Assembly: GCA_009911185.1 (NCBI GenBank)
Contig: QXWW01000023.1
Coordinates: 1-64,000, forward strand
Length of the DNA: 64,000 nt
Source: Lachnospiraceae bacterium
GTDB taxonomy: Bacteria; Bacillota; Clostridia; Lachnospirales; Lachnospiraceae
Direction of reading: 5' to 3'
Shown: one piece after another, positions 44,086 to 52,612 of the stretch
Layout: the number at the start of each line of letters is the position of its first letter
How positions within the stretch are numbered: the first letter of the stretch is position 1
The notes under the pieces: generated by a model
What the model was told of the DNA's origin: nothing
Database searches by the model: none
The model's input: only the letters and a program-made list of their open reading frames with translations
Translations under genes and position numbers: made by a program

Positions 44086-45261
44086 GTGATTTTAGATAGT
44101 TTGTTGCAGATAGTTTGTGTGATAATTCGAGAGACTGTTGATATTAATGAGATATTAAAAAGAAAAGAGATTGAAGAATTTAAACTAACTGAAATGATAG
44201 AGAAAACGGATCAGGAAATTGACGAATATATAAAAGAGAAGGAGCCTGATGAAGAAAGACAAAAATTACTTTTTGAGGTTTTCCAAAAGATAAAGTTAGA
44301 GCAATCAATTGAAAATATTGAAGATGATGTGGCAGCGGAGTCACTAAATACTAATAAAAAAATAATAGAGACATTGTTTAGCCAAATCATTGAACCAGAT
44401 GAAATTGAACTTAAAGATACCAATGTATGTATTAAGTATCGTTTTACGGATGATAGTAAACTAAAGGCGAAAATAAACACGATTAAAAAGTGGGATAGAG
44501 ATAATGTGATAGATACGATATCTAATGAACTCAGAGTACCATCAGAGAATATATCATTTGTTGAAAGTGTGAGTGCATATATTGAATTTATTAGTAGTTT
44601 TGAGGAAAAAAATTACGTATCAAGAGGGCAAAAAGATTGTACATATAGATTAGAACCTTCTTTGCATAGATTGTATAAGAGTGGTTATATAGGTCATTCT
44701 TCACAATATGAATCAACATTTAAACAACGAATATTATATTATGATAATAGTACTGATAAGAAGAATGACGAAGAATTGAGGGCATATGGGCAACATTTTG
44801 GGCTACCAACGAATTATTTAGATTTTACAGAAGCTCATTTAATTTCATTGCTTTTTGCAGTGGAAGATTATGATTATGTGACTAATCATTCTATTGTGTA
44901 TTTTGTTGATGCGCTTTCATATAATAAAGACGTGATAAAATCAGAAAGAAAGCTTGTTGATTTTTCAGATAATGAATTAAAGACAACGTTACAAAAGCAA
45001 TATAGTGATAAATCTTATTTTATTCGTGTAGGAAATTGTAATGAACGTATACATTTTCAAAAAGGATGTTTTTTAAAAGTAGAGCCAAATGATTCGTTGG
45101 AGAAACTGTTTGAAAAATATACAAAAGTGGCTATTATTGACAAGGATAGTAAAGAAAATATTTTGAAGGAGCTTTTTAGAATTGGAATTACGTTTGAAAA
45201 TATATATCCAGATAAAGACAATATGGTAAGAACAATTAGATTTATTAAAGAGCATATGTAA
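44086..45261 (+). CDS. FRG-domain protein, probable defence component
   Basis: 391 residues from GTG 44086 (AGGGG upstream). The N-terminal 160 residues are charged and helical. From residue 177 the FRG domain is clear: YVSRGQKD (RGQ 180-182), LEPSLHR (190-195) and the hallmark GQHFGLPTNYLDFTEAHLIS near 235-254. FRG domains occur in many proteins of mobile elements and are thought to be enzymatic or nucleotide-related, but their activity is not established. The gene is followed by a DUF262 gene after 13 bases, with GGAG before its ATG. The GC content is visibly lower than that of the E2 backbone. Confidence 0.8.
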   Translation: MILDSLLQIVCVIIRETVDINEILKRKEIEEFKLTEMIEKTDQEIDEYIKEKEPDEERQKLLFEVFQKIKLEQSIENIEDDVAAESLNTNKKIIETLFSQIIEPDEIELKDTNVCIKYRFTDDSKLKAKINTIKKWDRDNVIDTISNELRVPSENISFVESVSAYIEFISSFEEKNYVSRGQKDCTYRLEPSLHRLYKSGYIGHSSQYESTFKQRILYYDNSTDKKNDEELRAYGQHFGLPTNYLDFTEAHLISLLFAVEDYDYVTNHSIVYFVDALSYNKDVIKSERKLVDFSDNELKTTLQKQYSDKSYFIRVGNCNERIHFQKGCFLKVEPNDSLEKLFEKYTKVAIIDKDSKENILKELFRIGITFENIYPDKDNMVRTIRFIKEHM

Positions 45262-45274
45262 GGAGAGTTTTAAA

Positions 45275-46501
45275 ATGGAATTACCGTTAAAAGTTGAATT
45301 CACAAGACCACTTATATCTGTGCAAGATATGGTAAATTTTATTGATAAAGGTGAAAGATATCTAAAAAAAGTGAGTGGGGAATTAAGTGATGAGGAACTA
45401 ATGGAATATTTACAAGGAATAATATTAAGTCCTGATTATCAAAGAGAATATCGTTCTAAAGTTAAGGAAGAGAGTTCAATAATTGAATCTATAATACTTG
45501 GGATACCTATACCTGAAATTTTTCTTGTGAGAACAGGAGGGGATGGAATACAATTAAGACATGTTATGGATGGACAACATAGGTTAACAGCAATATACCG
45601 TTTTGTTAAGGACAAGTTTTCTCTTACAGAATTAGAATTATTAAAAGATAATGAGGAATTTAAAAACAAAAAATTTTCACAGTTAAGTAAAGAAATAAAA
45701 ATAAAAATTTTAGGTAGCCATCTTTCAGTCTTAGAATTCGAAGAATTTTCAAGTGATAATATGGAAATAGAACTTTTTAAAAGATACAATAGAAATACTA
45801 AACCGCTAGAGAAACATGAAATGTCAATGGCAACGTATTATTCAAATGCGAGCTTATATATAACAAATTTTCTTAATATTAATATGGAGGAGGCAGAGAA
45901 AAATAAAGATGGGCTAGCTGCGAAACTAATAAAAATATATAATGTTACAAATGATAGAAAAAATAAACAGAGAAACCATCAGGAAATTTGTATTATACTC
46001 AGTATATTGTGTAATGGACCTAATGTAATGTATAAGGATGGGGTGGAAATTGCGGATAAATATTTAGAAGAACGTGCTGAAGCGTATAAATTGAAAAAAG
46101 AAAATGATCTTCATGAATTAAAGAATAAATTTAATAAATTTAATAGTTTTATGATTACATTATCCGAAAAGGTAGAATATCCATTCTCTACTGCTATATT
46201 TAGAGGCGATGATAGGAGATCCACCAAATTCCATACAGGTGTATCAATGGTTTTGGCTACAATATTTTATTATTTTGAAGTAGATTTAAATAATGATAAG
46301 TTACTTTTAGAAATTCAAGAGATAGTAAAGAGTAGTCCGCTTGGTGATGATACATATAATGCTTCAAGTACCAATATGAGAAATTTGATGTCCTATTTGT
46401 ATAAAAAAAATAAGGTATTTGATAGAACTTTTGAGGCAATAAAATTTAGAAACAATTTATCGCCAGATTTAATATCTGTTTTATGTAAAAAAGATACATA
46501 G
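45275..46501 (+). CDS. DUF262/DGQHR-domain protein paired with the FRG protein
   Basis: 408 residues. The N-terminal DUF262 (ParB/Srx-like) domain has ILSPDYQREYRSKVKEESSI, SIILGIPIPEIFLV and the central HVMDGQHRLTAIYRF (DGQHR 99-103). In GmrS-type restriction proteins this fold binds or cleaves NTP and DNA. The C-terminal 200 residues lack the HNH (DUF1524) nuclease that often follows, so the catalytic partner may be the neighbouring FRG protein. It ends 70 bases before the E2 right arm site. Lys- and Asn-rich composition and AT bias point to recent acquisition. Confidence 0.85.
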   Translation: MELPLKVEFTRPLISVQDMVNFIDKGERYLKKVSGELSDEELMEYLQGIILSPDYQREYRSKVKEESSIIESIILGIPIPEIFLVRTGGDGIQLRHVMDGQHRLTAIYRFVKDKFSLTELELLKDNEEFKNKKFSQLSKEIKIKILGSHLSVLEFEEFSSDNMEIELFKRYNRNTKPLEKHEMSMATYYSNASLYITNFLNINMEEAEKNKDGLAAKLIKIYNVTNDRKNKQRNHQEICIILSILCNGPNVMYKDGVEIADKYLEERAEAYKLKKENDLHELKNKFNKFNSFMITLSEKVEYPFSTAIFRGDDRRSTKFHTGVSMVLATIFYYFEVDLNNDKLLLEIQEIVKSSPLGDDTYNASSTNMRNLMSYLYKKNKVFDRTFEAIKFRNNLSPDLISVLCKKDT

Positions 46502-46572
46502 TCTTATGATTTGATGACGTTATAAAGTTAAAAATTATTGTATTTTATAAATGTTATGGTATAATAAATTCG

Positions 46573-46591
46573 TGGCAACACTTTGGCAACA
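46573..46591 (+). repeat. E2 right arm-type site
   Basis: TGGCAACACTTTGGCAACA, the partner of 36807-36825, about 100 bases before the next att core. Confidence 0.65.
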
Positions 46592-46693
46592 GAAAATCAG
46601 TAAACCTAAATAAATTGTGTTTTTGAAGTGAAAACCCGGCAATTAAGTATAGAGAATTAAACAAAATAGATTAAGAAATAAACTGAACTTGCC

Positions 46694-46705
46694 GAGTTCG
46701 AATAA
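46694..46705 (+). repeat. att core 3, border of E2 and E3
   Basis: GAGTTCGAATAA, identical to the guaA end; preceded by GCC as TGCCGAG. Confidence 0.85.
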
Positions 46706-46712
46706 AGTCAAG

Positions 46713-46755
46713 AAAACCGCTAAAGCCAATAAATACAATGGTTTTAGCGGTTTTT
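46713..46755. terminator. Terminator at the left end of E3
   Basis: AAAACCGCTAAA (46713-46724) and TTTAGCGGTTTT (46743-46754) are perfectly complementary with T5 after. It serves the minus-strand integrase gene and insulates E3 from E2. Confidence 0.8.
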
Positions 46756-46766
46756 GTTGTGCTAAA

Positions 46767-46785
46767 GCGTACTAAAAACGTACTA
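46767..46785 (+). repeat. E3 left arm-type site
   Basis: GCGTACTAAAAACGTACTA with two CGTACTA half-sites; the partner at 55961-55979 differs in one position. It overlaps the stop codon of the E3 integrase. Confidence 0.65.
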
Positions 46786-47856
46786 TTTATTCAATTCCTC
46801 TAATTTGTCCGCAACTTGACTATGCTTGTTAGGGTAAAGGTGGGAATAGGTCTGCAATGTAGTCTGTATCTTCTCATGTCCCAAGCGTTCAGAGATAAGC
46901 AGAGGGGGAAAACCCTGTTCAATCAAAAGGCTTGCGTGTGAATGCCTTATGTCATGTACCCGAATTTTCTTCACCCCTGACTTTTGGCATCCCCTACGCA
47001 TTTCATGGTCAAGGTAGGATTTTGTGACCGGGAACAGCCTTTCTTTTGGCTTGTAGTCATACAGGTGTGTTACATACTCCTGAACCAGTTCACAAATAAA
47101 GCCGGGAAGGGTGATTGTTCTTTTGCTTTTGGGGGTCTTGGGGGTCAGAATCAAATCTTCCCCATTTCTCCGGGTGAAGTTCTTGCAGATGCTGACCGTT
47201 TTACCCTCAAAGTCAAAATCATTCAGGGTAAGGGCAAGCAGTTCCCCAGAACGCATACCAGTCCAAAAGAGAAGTTCAAACATTACCTTGGAAAGCAGCT
47301 TGTCGCTTATACAGGGAATGAATTGTCTGAACTCGTCCAGTGTCCAAAACTTCATTGAATCAGCGTGGCTTTTTCCCATGCTACCACATATTACAACAGG
47401 GTTTTCAGGCAGCTTGTAATATTTCCGGGCAAAGTTGAAGATTGCCGATAACTGGTTATTGACGGTTTTCAGGTAGGTTTGGGAATAGGGGTTTCCTTCT
47501 TCATCCCTGTATGCCATTAGTTCATTCTGCCATTTCCTGACGGTGGTTGCATCTATGGTATTGAGTGGCATATCTTTGAAGTATGGCAGTATTTTCAGGT
47601 TGATGATATACTTTTTGTTGTCAAGGGTGGTCGGTTTCAGTCTGCTTTGGCAGTCCTCAAAATAAAGGTCAACCAAACTGCTAAACAGCATGGAACAGTC
47701 TGCCTTTGACTTCCTGATGAACTCCCTTTCATATTCCTTTGCTGCTCTTTGGGTCTTGAACCCTTCTTTCTTTTTCTGTTTGCGTTTACCAGTCCAATCC
47801 TGATAATAGAATTTGCAGTACCATGTACCACGCTTTTCATCCTTGTATGTTGGCAT
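46783..47856 (-). CDS. int: Tyrosine integrase of element E3
   Basis: 357 residues. The arm-binding domain is GTWYCKFYYQDWTGKRKQKK; the catalytic domain has Arg in WTGMRSGELLAL, the HDIRHSHAS box, LGHEKIQTT and the nucleophile Tyr in TYSHLYPNK. It is transcribed toward its att site, opposite to E1, E2 and E4, which is the usual phage layout. Its arm-binding domain differs from the others, in line with the CGTAC-type arm sites. GGAAGTGC precedes its ATG on the minus strand. Confidence 0.92.
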   Translation of the reverse strand: MPTYKDEKRGTWYCKFYYQDWTGKRKQKKKEGFKTQRAAKEYEREFIRKSKADCSMLFSSLVDLYFEDCQSRLKPTTLDNKKYIINLKILPYFKDMPLNTIDATTVRKWQNELMAYRDEEGNPYSQTYLKTVNNQLSAIFNFARKYYKLPENPVVICGSMGKSHADSMKFWTLDEFRQFIPCISDKLLSKVMFELLFWTGMRSGELLALTLNDFDFEGKTVSICKNFTRRNGEDLILTPKTPKSKRTITLPGFICELVQEYVTHLYDYKPKERLFPVTKSYLDHEMRRGCQKSGVKKIRVHDIRHSHASLLIEQGFPPLLISERLGHEKIQTTLQTYSHLYPNKHSQVADKLEELNK

Positions 47857-47973
47857 AAAATAAGCACTTCCTTTCTGAAAATAGGTGCATTTAACAAAGG
47901 AATGTGCTATACTGTACTTGTCTTGGATGGTATCGCATATTCCTTTATATGGGTTTGTGGGTTACATCTATTC

Positions 47974-48006
47974 AAAACCGTTCCGGCTGCAACCGGGGCG
48001 GTTTTT
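47974..48006. terminator. Hairpin between integrase and repressor genes of E3
   Basis: AAAACCG (47974-47980) and CGGTTTTT (47999-48006) enclose a second pairing CCGG/CCGG. It can terminate the minus-strand repressor mRNA ending at 48011. Confidence 0.6.
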
Positions 48007-48010
48007 GACA

Positions 48011-48526
48011 TTATTGATTGTTTCTTTGCCATAGCCTAAATTCTATGGATTCTTTAGTTTCTTTTTGGAGTTGTTCATATTCAGTGTCAGTTAAAGTGGT
48101 CTTTTTTCCATCCTTAATCAATTCAACATAACATTCTTCCATTTCTATAAAATCTTGCTCAGTATGCCATTCTTTAGCGTATTCAGGAATTTGGTCAATA
48201 ATATCTGCTTTCTTCACTGTGACTGGTTTAGAAATATCATTTACCACATATCCCAATGAATTAAGATATTTGACAAAAGCTTTATTTTCAATATCCATTT
48301 CCTTTAAATCAGGATATTTCATATAAGCATATTCTTCACCTAGCATTTCATAAGGTGATACCCCCAAAGCAGAAGCTATTCTGTTTATGGTTTCTATTTT
48401 AGGGGAAGTTTTATCATTTTCAAATTGTCCTATGGCTGATTGGGTCATGTTTAAACGCTCACCTAATTGTTTTTGGGTCAACCCCTTTTCTTTCCTAATT
48501 TTGCGGATATTTTCACCTATCGTCAT
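48011..48526 (-). CDS. CI-like XRE repressor of E3
   Basis: 171 residues. It has a classical helix-turn-helix at the N-terminus (IRKIRKEKGLTQKQLGERLN, then QSAIGQFENDKTSPKIETIN) and an acidic C-terminal domain without a protease motif. It is divergent from the small HTH and excisionase genes across three similar operators (48571-48651). This is the lysogeny-type switch of phage and satellite elements. It probably keeps the right-hand genes silent until a helper signal. Confidence 0.88.
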   Translation of the reverse strand: MTIGENIRKIRKEKGLTQKQLGERLNMTQSAIGQFENDKTSPKIETINRIASALGVSPYEMLGEEYAYMKYPDLKEMDIENKAFVKYLNSLGYVVNDISKPVTVKKADIIDQIPEYAKEWHTEQDFIEMEECYVELIKDGKKTTLTDTEYEQLQKETKESIEFRLWQRNNQ

Positions 48527-48570
48527 TTTCTCACCTGCCTTTACTGCATTATATCATAATAAGAGAAAAA

Positions 48571-48651
48571 AACAAGTAAAAACTTATTTTTTATTATTGA
48601 CACAAGTGATTACTTGTGATATTCTGTTTGTAACATAAGTAATCACTTGTG
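48571..48651. promoter_or_regulatory. Three-operator divergent switch of E3
   Basis: Three palindromic sites with four-base centres: AACAAGT-AAAA-ACTTATT (48571-48588), CACAAGT-GATT-ACTTGTG (48601-48618) and CATAAGT-AATC-ACTTGTG (48634-48651). The rightward promoter TTGACA (48597-48602), 17 bases, TATTCT (48620-48625) is overlapped by the middle operator. Consensus CAYAAGT-N4-ACTTRTG. Confidence 0.8.
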
Positions 48652-48682
48652 TTTAGAAAAATTAAGGAAAGGATGGTATGAA

Positions 48683-48901
48683 ATGGCGATAATGACAAAT
48701 TTAGAAGTAAGTCAGGATAGAGTACAACTCTTAATGGCTGAAAAGCAGATGAATCCATATGATTTATGCAGTGCAGCAGATATTAGTTATGCTACATATC
48801 GCAGAATTATGAAGGTAGGTAATTGCAAGATTGCCACATTGGGGAAACTGGCATCTGCATTGAATGTGAAAGTTACTGATATTCTGAAAGGCGGTGATTA
48901 G
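48683..48901 (+). CDS. Small Cro-like HTH protein of E3
   Basis: 72 residues from ATG 48683 with GGAAAGG before it. It reads VSQDRVQLLMAEKQMNPYDL, YATYRRIMKVGNCKIATLGK and VKVTDILKGGD, an XRE-type single domain. As the first rightward gene after the operator array it holds the cro position. The stop touches the next start (TAGATG). Confidence 0.8.
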   Translation: MAIMTNLEVSQDRVQLLMAEKQMNPYDLCSAADISYATYRRIMKVGNCKIATLGKLASALNVKVTDILKGGD

Positions 48902-49084
48902 ATGGCAGCAGTACAGGAACAGAAGTTTCTTACCGCTGATGATGTTGCCAAGATGATGAACATATCCAAGTCAACCGCTTACAGGGTAATCAAGCAGCTA
49001 AATGATGAACTGCACAAACAGGGAAAAATCATCATTCATGGTAAAATCAGCAGACGGTATTTTGAAGAAAAAGTTTACTACTGA
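48902..49084 (+). CDS. Excisionase-like HTH protein of E3
   Basis: 60 residues. FLTADDVAKMMNISKSTAYR and VIKQLNDELHKQGKI match the HTH_17 directionality-factor group seen in E1, E2 and E4. In E3 it is on the opposite strand from, and 1 kb away from, the integrase, so excision would require the right-hand promoter to be active. Confidence 0.78.
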   Translation: MAAVQEQKFLTADDVAKMMNISKSTAYRVIKQLNDELHKQGKIIIHGKISRRYFEEKVYY

Positions 49085-49090
49085 TATAGA

Positions 49091-49350
49091 CCAATAGCAG
49101 CCTTTTTATAAGATTTGTGTGTTTGGTGTCGTTCAACAGGTTTTGTTCATTTTTAAGGTGAAAATGTTTAGCGGTTCAGGGAAAGCAACGCTCGAAAAAT
49201 TCCCTTGACGGTCAACAAGTTTTCTGTTTTTAAGGTGAAAGCAGATAAGGGGCGATTCTCCCTGACAAGCGAGTGAATCAGCGGGAAGAATGAAAACCGC
49301 TTTATAAATTCATTCCCAACACACAATTTTTATAAAAGGGCTGCTACTGG
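49091..49350. ncRNA. Structured non-coding region, candidate novel RNA
   Basis: A 36-base left arm (49091-49126, CCAATAGCAGCC...GTGTTTGG) is complementary to the right arm (49316-49350, CCAACACACAATTTT...GCTACTGG). Between them are two direct repeats about 75 bases apart (CAACAGGTTTTG and CAACAAGTTTTCTG, each followed by TTTTTAAGGTGAAA) and local hairpins (GGGAA...TTCCC). No reading frame spans it. Strand and function unknown. Confidence 0.45.
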
Positions 49351-49439
49351 TGAGGTGTTGCAGCACCTTAGAAAATCAGATGTAACCCAAGACAAGGAAT
49401 AGGTGTTAAGAACGGATAGAAAAAGTCATAAAATGGAAG

Positions 49440-51362
49440 GTGGTGAAGCAAAAAAAAATGAATGTTAAATATGTAGCGTTTACTGGAAAGCATCCGTCAG
49501 GAAAAAAGGAAGATAGGCACTATGTAGATAAACCACCAAGAAGGGGGGACTATGGGGCAGCTTATGACCCTAAATACCTGAAAGTAGATATTGACGATTT
49601 CAACCACAAGACCGGGAAACTGGAAAATCCCATTCATGGGAAAGCAAGAAGTGAAGCTATTGTTGCGGTACTGGATGCACTGGGGATAAAGTACAACGGT
49701 ATTATTACAGAACATGGAAAGCATTTGTTTTTCCGTGTTCCTGAAGGACTGGAAAAGAAAAATAAAAATCCTCGGTGGGTTTGTCCGTTAGGTGTCAAAA
49801 TGGAATGGAAATTTCCAACATCTGATGACCATATACCTTTAAAAGTTAATGGTGTAAAGCGGAAATTTTTCAAAGGTTTTATTGACAATGAAGATATAAA
49901 CGAATTGCCTTATTTCCTTTATCCGTTACAGATGGATAATGCTTCATTCAAGGTTGAGTTCCCGGAAGGTGACAGAACACAGCATTTAGGCGGTTATCTT
50001 TTCTATCTTGTAGGAAAAAAGGGATATTCAGCAGAACAGGCTTTTGAAATTGTTCGGCTGATGAATCAGTATATTTTTGACAGTCCAATTCCTGATGACT
50101 TGCAGAACAGTCAGATATTAAATGATGCTACATTTGATAAGCTGATAGGAATGGAGAACGACACCAAAAAGAAGGATGTAAACCCGGACACATTCAGGCG
50201 GTTCTTGTTTGAATTGGGAATGTCAATCAGATACAATGAGTTGCTCAACATCATTGAATTTGAGAATATCCCGGAAGAATACAGGGCGGTTACTGATGTT
50301 CAAAATGTCATGCCGATAAAGTTACAATATGGGTTCAGGCAGTACACCGGGCTAAAGAATATCAGCAAGCAGCAAGTTATTGACCTGATTGTTTTGGAAG
50401 GGGATGAAAATTCATATAACCCTGTTAAAAATTATCTGCAAGAAATCACATGGGATGGTGTTGACCGATTCCCTGACGTGTTTGCCATATTGGGAGTTCA
50501 GGGAGAATTTGAACGGAGTTTAATTAGAAAATGGTTTTATCAGACTGCTGCACTCCCATTCAATACCCTTGAAAACCCAATGCAGCCGGAAGGTGTATTG
50601 ACATTACAAGGTGATGAAGGGATTGGAAAGACAAGATTTTTTCTTCTGATAACCCCTGTTCCGCTTTGGTTTCAAAGTCTTGATAAGGAACTGACTACCA
50701 AGAACAAGGATGTACTTATTCAGATGCTTAGTGCATGGGTGGGTGAAATTGGGGAGATTGACAGGACATTCAAAGCGAACAGGTCAGATGTAAAAAATTT
50801 TATGACACTGACAAAGGATTCAATCAGAAAACCGTATGCAAGGGAACCAGTCACAAGGGCAAGAACAACTTCATTTTGTGGAACAACAAATAAGGTAGAA
50901 TTTTTGAATGATGATACAGGTTTCAGGCGGTGGTGGGTTATCCCGGTAAATCAAAAAATAGATATGGGTGACTTTATTCAGCCGGACAACCTTCATCAGT
51001 TTTGGGTACAGTGTTATGCGACATTTTGTGAAAATCCACAGTGTTTCCGGCTTACAGATGAAGAACAACAGGAACTGGAAGAAAGAAACAAGGCAGTTAT
51101 GGAAATGCTTCCGGCAGAAGATGAACTTCGGTTAAGATTGAATTTTGATGCACCGTTAGAATCATGGCATTGGGTGCAACCGTCAGCATTGAAAAATTTA
51201 CCTGATTATGATGTTATGCCGTATTCTGCAAAAGATATAGGTGCAGCCATCCGGGCAATAATGCGTGATGTGCCGGAAATTAAGCACAAACACAGTAACA
51301 AAGGCACTGTTTATTTTATTCCACCATCAATTAACAATACTGACAGGTATAGGAATAGGTGA
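49440..51362 (+). CDS. VapE-type primase/helicase of E3
   Basis: 640 residues. The N-terminal third (YVAFTGKHPSGKKEDRHYVD, then HGKHLFFRVPEGLEKKNKNP) looks like a primase-polymerase-type domain; the C-terminal two thirds is a VirE/VapE P-loop ATPase with Walker A LQGDEGIGKTRFF (391-398), WVGEIGEIDRTFKA and the GFRRWWVIPV segment. Proteins of this sort start replication of phage satellites and defective prophages at an origin next to the gene. Iterons begin at its last codons. GTG 49440, GTG 49443 and ATG 49458 are possible starts. Confidence 0.88.
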   Translation: MVKQKKMNVKYVAFTGKHPSGKKEDRHYVDKPPRRGDYGAAYDPKYLKVDIDDFNHKTGKLENPIHGKARSEAIVAVLDALGIKYNGIITEHGKHLFFRVPEGLEKKNKNPRWVCPLGVKMEWKFPTSDDHIPLKVNGVKRKFFKGFIDNEDINELPYFLYPLQMDNASFKVEFPEGDRTQHLGGYLFYLVGKKGYSAEQAFEIVRLMNQYIFDSPIPDDLQNSQILNDATFDKLIGMENDTKKKDVNPDTFRRFLFELGMSIRYNELLNIIEFENIPEEYRAVTDVQNVMPIKLQYGFRQYTGLKNISKQQVIDLIVLEGDENSYNPVKNYLQEITWDGVDRFPDVFAILGVQGEFERSLIRKWFYQTAALPFNTLENPMQPEGVLTLQGDEGIGKTRFFLLITPVPLWFQSLDKELTTKNKDVLIQMLSAWVGEIGEIDRTFKANRSDVKNFMTLTKDSIRKPYAREPVTRARTTSFCGTTNKVEFLNDDTGFRRWWVIPVNQKIDMGDFIQPDNLHQFWVQCYATFCENPQCFRLTDEEQQELEERNKAVMEMLPAEDELRLRLNFDAPLESWHWVQPSALKNLPDYDVMPYSAKDIGAAIRAIMRDVPEIKHKHSNKGTVYFIPPSINNTDRYRNR

Positions 51363-51557
51363 CAGTAGTGACAGTGAGTGACAGTGAAAAAACGCTTCAT
51401 TGTCACCGCTGAAAGCCTTGAAAAATCAATATATTTTAAGGATAAGTGACAGTAGTGACAATAAATCAATATACTTTGTTAGAAAATAAGGTTATTTATA
51501 GCTTACTTATAAAGTGTAGCCCTATATAGAAATAGCGATTTTAACTGTCACTGTCAC
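51359..51557 (+). repeat. Iteron array, candidate origin of E3
   Basis: GTGACAGT copies at 51359, 51368, 51378 and 51446, a variant at 51455, and inverted copies in ACTGTCACTGTCAC (51544-51557). They flank an AT-rich core (about 51460-51540) with a repeated AAATCAATATA(T/C)TTT. The position right after the VapE gene is typical for phage-satellite origins. Confidence 0.6.
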
Positions 51558-51582
51558 TTTTGGAAAGGAAAGGTGAAAAAGT

Positions 51583-51780
51583 ATGAATGAAAAATATTGT
51601 CCGTTATCGGGAAAAAACTGCACCAGTGCGTGTGCATGGTACACTGATGATGATTGCAATTTCGGAAATCTGTATCACATAGCGAATAAAGTTAGTGATA
51701 TGGCTGACCAACTGGAAGAAATCAGAAACAGTATTGATGATTTGAATGAAACAGTAGGGAGTATTAATTCTTCAATTTAA
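51583..51780 (+). CDS. Small hypothetical protein of E3
   Basis: 65 residues with a cysteine-rich beginning (YCPLSGKNCTSACAWYTDDD) and a coiled-coil C-terminus (MADQLEEIRNSIDDLNETVG). GGAAAGG precedes the ATG. Short proteins with this CPxxG-C-C-W pattern occur in Firmicutes phages and satellites; function unknown. Confidence 0.65.
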   Translation: MNEKYCPLSGKNCTSACAWYTDDDCNFGNLYHIANKVSDMADQLEEIRNSIDDLNETVGSINSSI

Positions 51781-51802
51781 GAAAGGGAACAGGTGACAAA
51801 TT

Positions 51803-52036
51803 ATGAAAAATGCAATTATTGAACTTTTAAACAAAGCGGATGAACGCAAGCTGAAACTGATTTACTGCTATGTAAAGGCACTGGTTGGAAAGGATGCGGA
51901 CAAGCCCCCGGTTATTTCAATTACAGATATAGATTTGCGTTTGAGTGAAACCACATTGAAGCACATCACAGATGAAGAACTGGAACAGGTACAGGCGATT
52001 TGCAGAAATATCAAGGAAAGGGGTGCAAAAGAATGA
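51803..52036 (+). CDS. Small hypothetical protein of E3
   Basis: 77 residues. The start IIELLNKADERKLKLIYCYV resembles a helical segment common in phage regulatory proteins of Firmicutes. The stop overlaps the start of the next gene (ATGA). No enzymatic motif. Confidence 0.6.
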   Translation: MKNAIIELLNKADERKLKLIYCYVKALVGKDADKPPVISITDIDLRLSETTLKHITDEELEQVQAICRNIKERGAKE

Positions 52037-52287
52037 ATAGAAAAGACTATGAAAAGTTAAATAATTTGTCAGTTTCCCTTGGGTATCTCACATCTTTAAT
52101 TGAACTTGCTGAACATATGGCGGGTGAATATGTATGCGGTAATGTGACGGATGATGAAGAAAAGGTAAGGGTACATATTGACAGGTTATGGTCTTTGCTG
52201 AATGGCATGGTTGAACTTTCCCATTTAAGGGAACAGGAGATTGAAACGCTGCTGAAATTAGTGCCAATTATAGAAGATGCCCCTTGA
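52033..52287 (+). CDS. Small hypothetical helical protein of E3
   Basis: 84 residues from ATG 52033 in the ATGA overlap. An all-helical, acidic sequence (EDEEKVRVHIDRLWSLL-like centre), no recognised family. A perfect 12-bp hairpin CACATGGTAAAC (52318-52329) and GTTTACCATGTG (52350-52361) follows 30 bases later and likely terminates this transcript. Confidence 0.55.
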   Translation: MNRKDYEKLNNLSVSLGYLTSLIELAEHMAGEYVCGNVTDDEEKVRVHIDRLWSLLNGMVELSHLREQEIETLLKLVPIIEDAP

Positions 52288-52317
52288 ATAATCACAGGGA
52301 CTAAACAAAGGGCTTGT

Positions 52318-52361
52318 CACATGGTAAACACATGACCTGAACAATCACAGTTTACCATGTG
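52318..52361. terminator. Hairpin ending the E3 early genes
   Basis: A perfect 12-bp inverted repeat with a 20-base loop, CACATGGTAAAC and GTTTACCATGTG, followed by GGGCTATATTTT. Position and symmetry suggest a terminator, though the T tract is short. Confidence 0.55.
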
Positions 52362-52434
52362 GGGCTATATTTTATCAAGTACCAATTTCAAACGCTTATA
52401 TAACGGTTATATGAAGTCAGAGAGGTAAACAAAA

Positions 52435-52602
52435 ATGAAGATTAGAGTTGCATATTCAGAGAACGAAAAAGACAGGAAAGCAAAACTTGATGCAGCAGTA
52501 AAAGGGCTGTTTCCTGATACGAAAGTGAAGGAAACTGCACCAAAAGACGGGTTTTTGCATACGGTTTTGACAGTGCCAAGACCCACAAAAACCACAAAAT
52601 AA
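52435..52602 (+). CDS. Small hypothetical protein of E3
   Basis: 55 residues from ATG 52435 with AGAGAGG before it. It reads KIRVAYSENEKDRKAKLDAA, GLFPDTKVKETAPKDGFLHT and ends PRPTKTTK. Codon use fits the neighbours. No family recognised. Confidence 0.6.
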   Translation: MKIRVAYSENEKDRKAKLDAAVKGLFPDTKVKETAPKDGFLHTVLTVPRPTKTTK

Positions 52603-52612
52603 GGGTTTTGTG

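Noticed and set aside
49091-49350. Retron-type msr-msd RNA
   Set aside because: Although the arms pair as in a retron RNA, no reverse transcriptase gene is nearby, so only a generic structured region is claimed.
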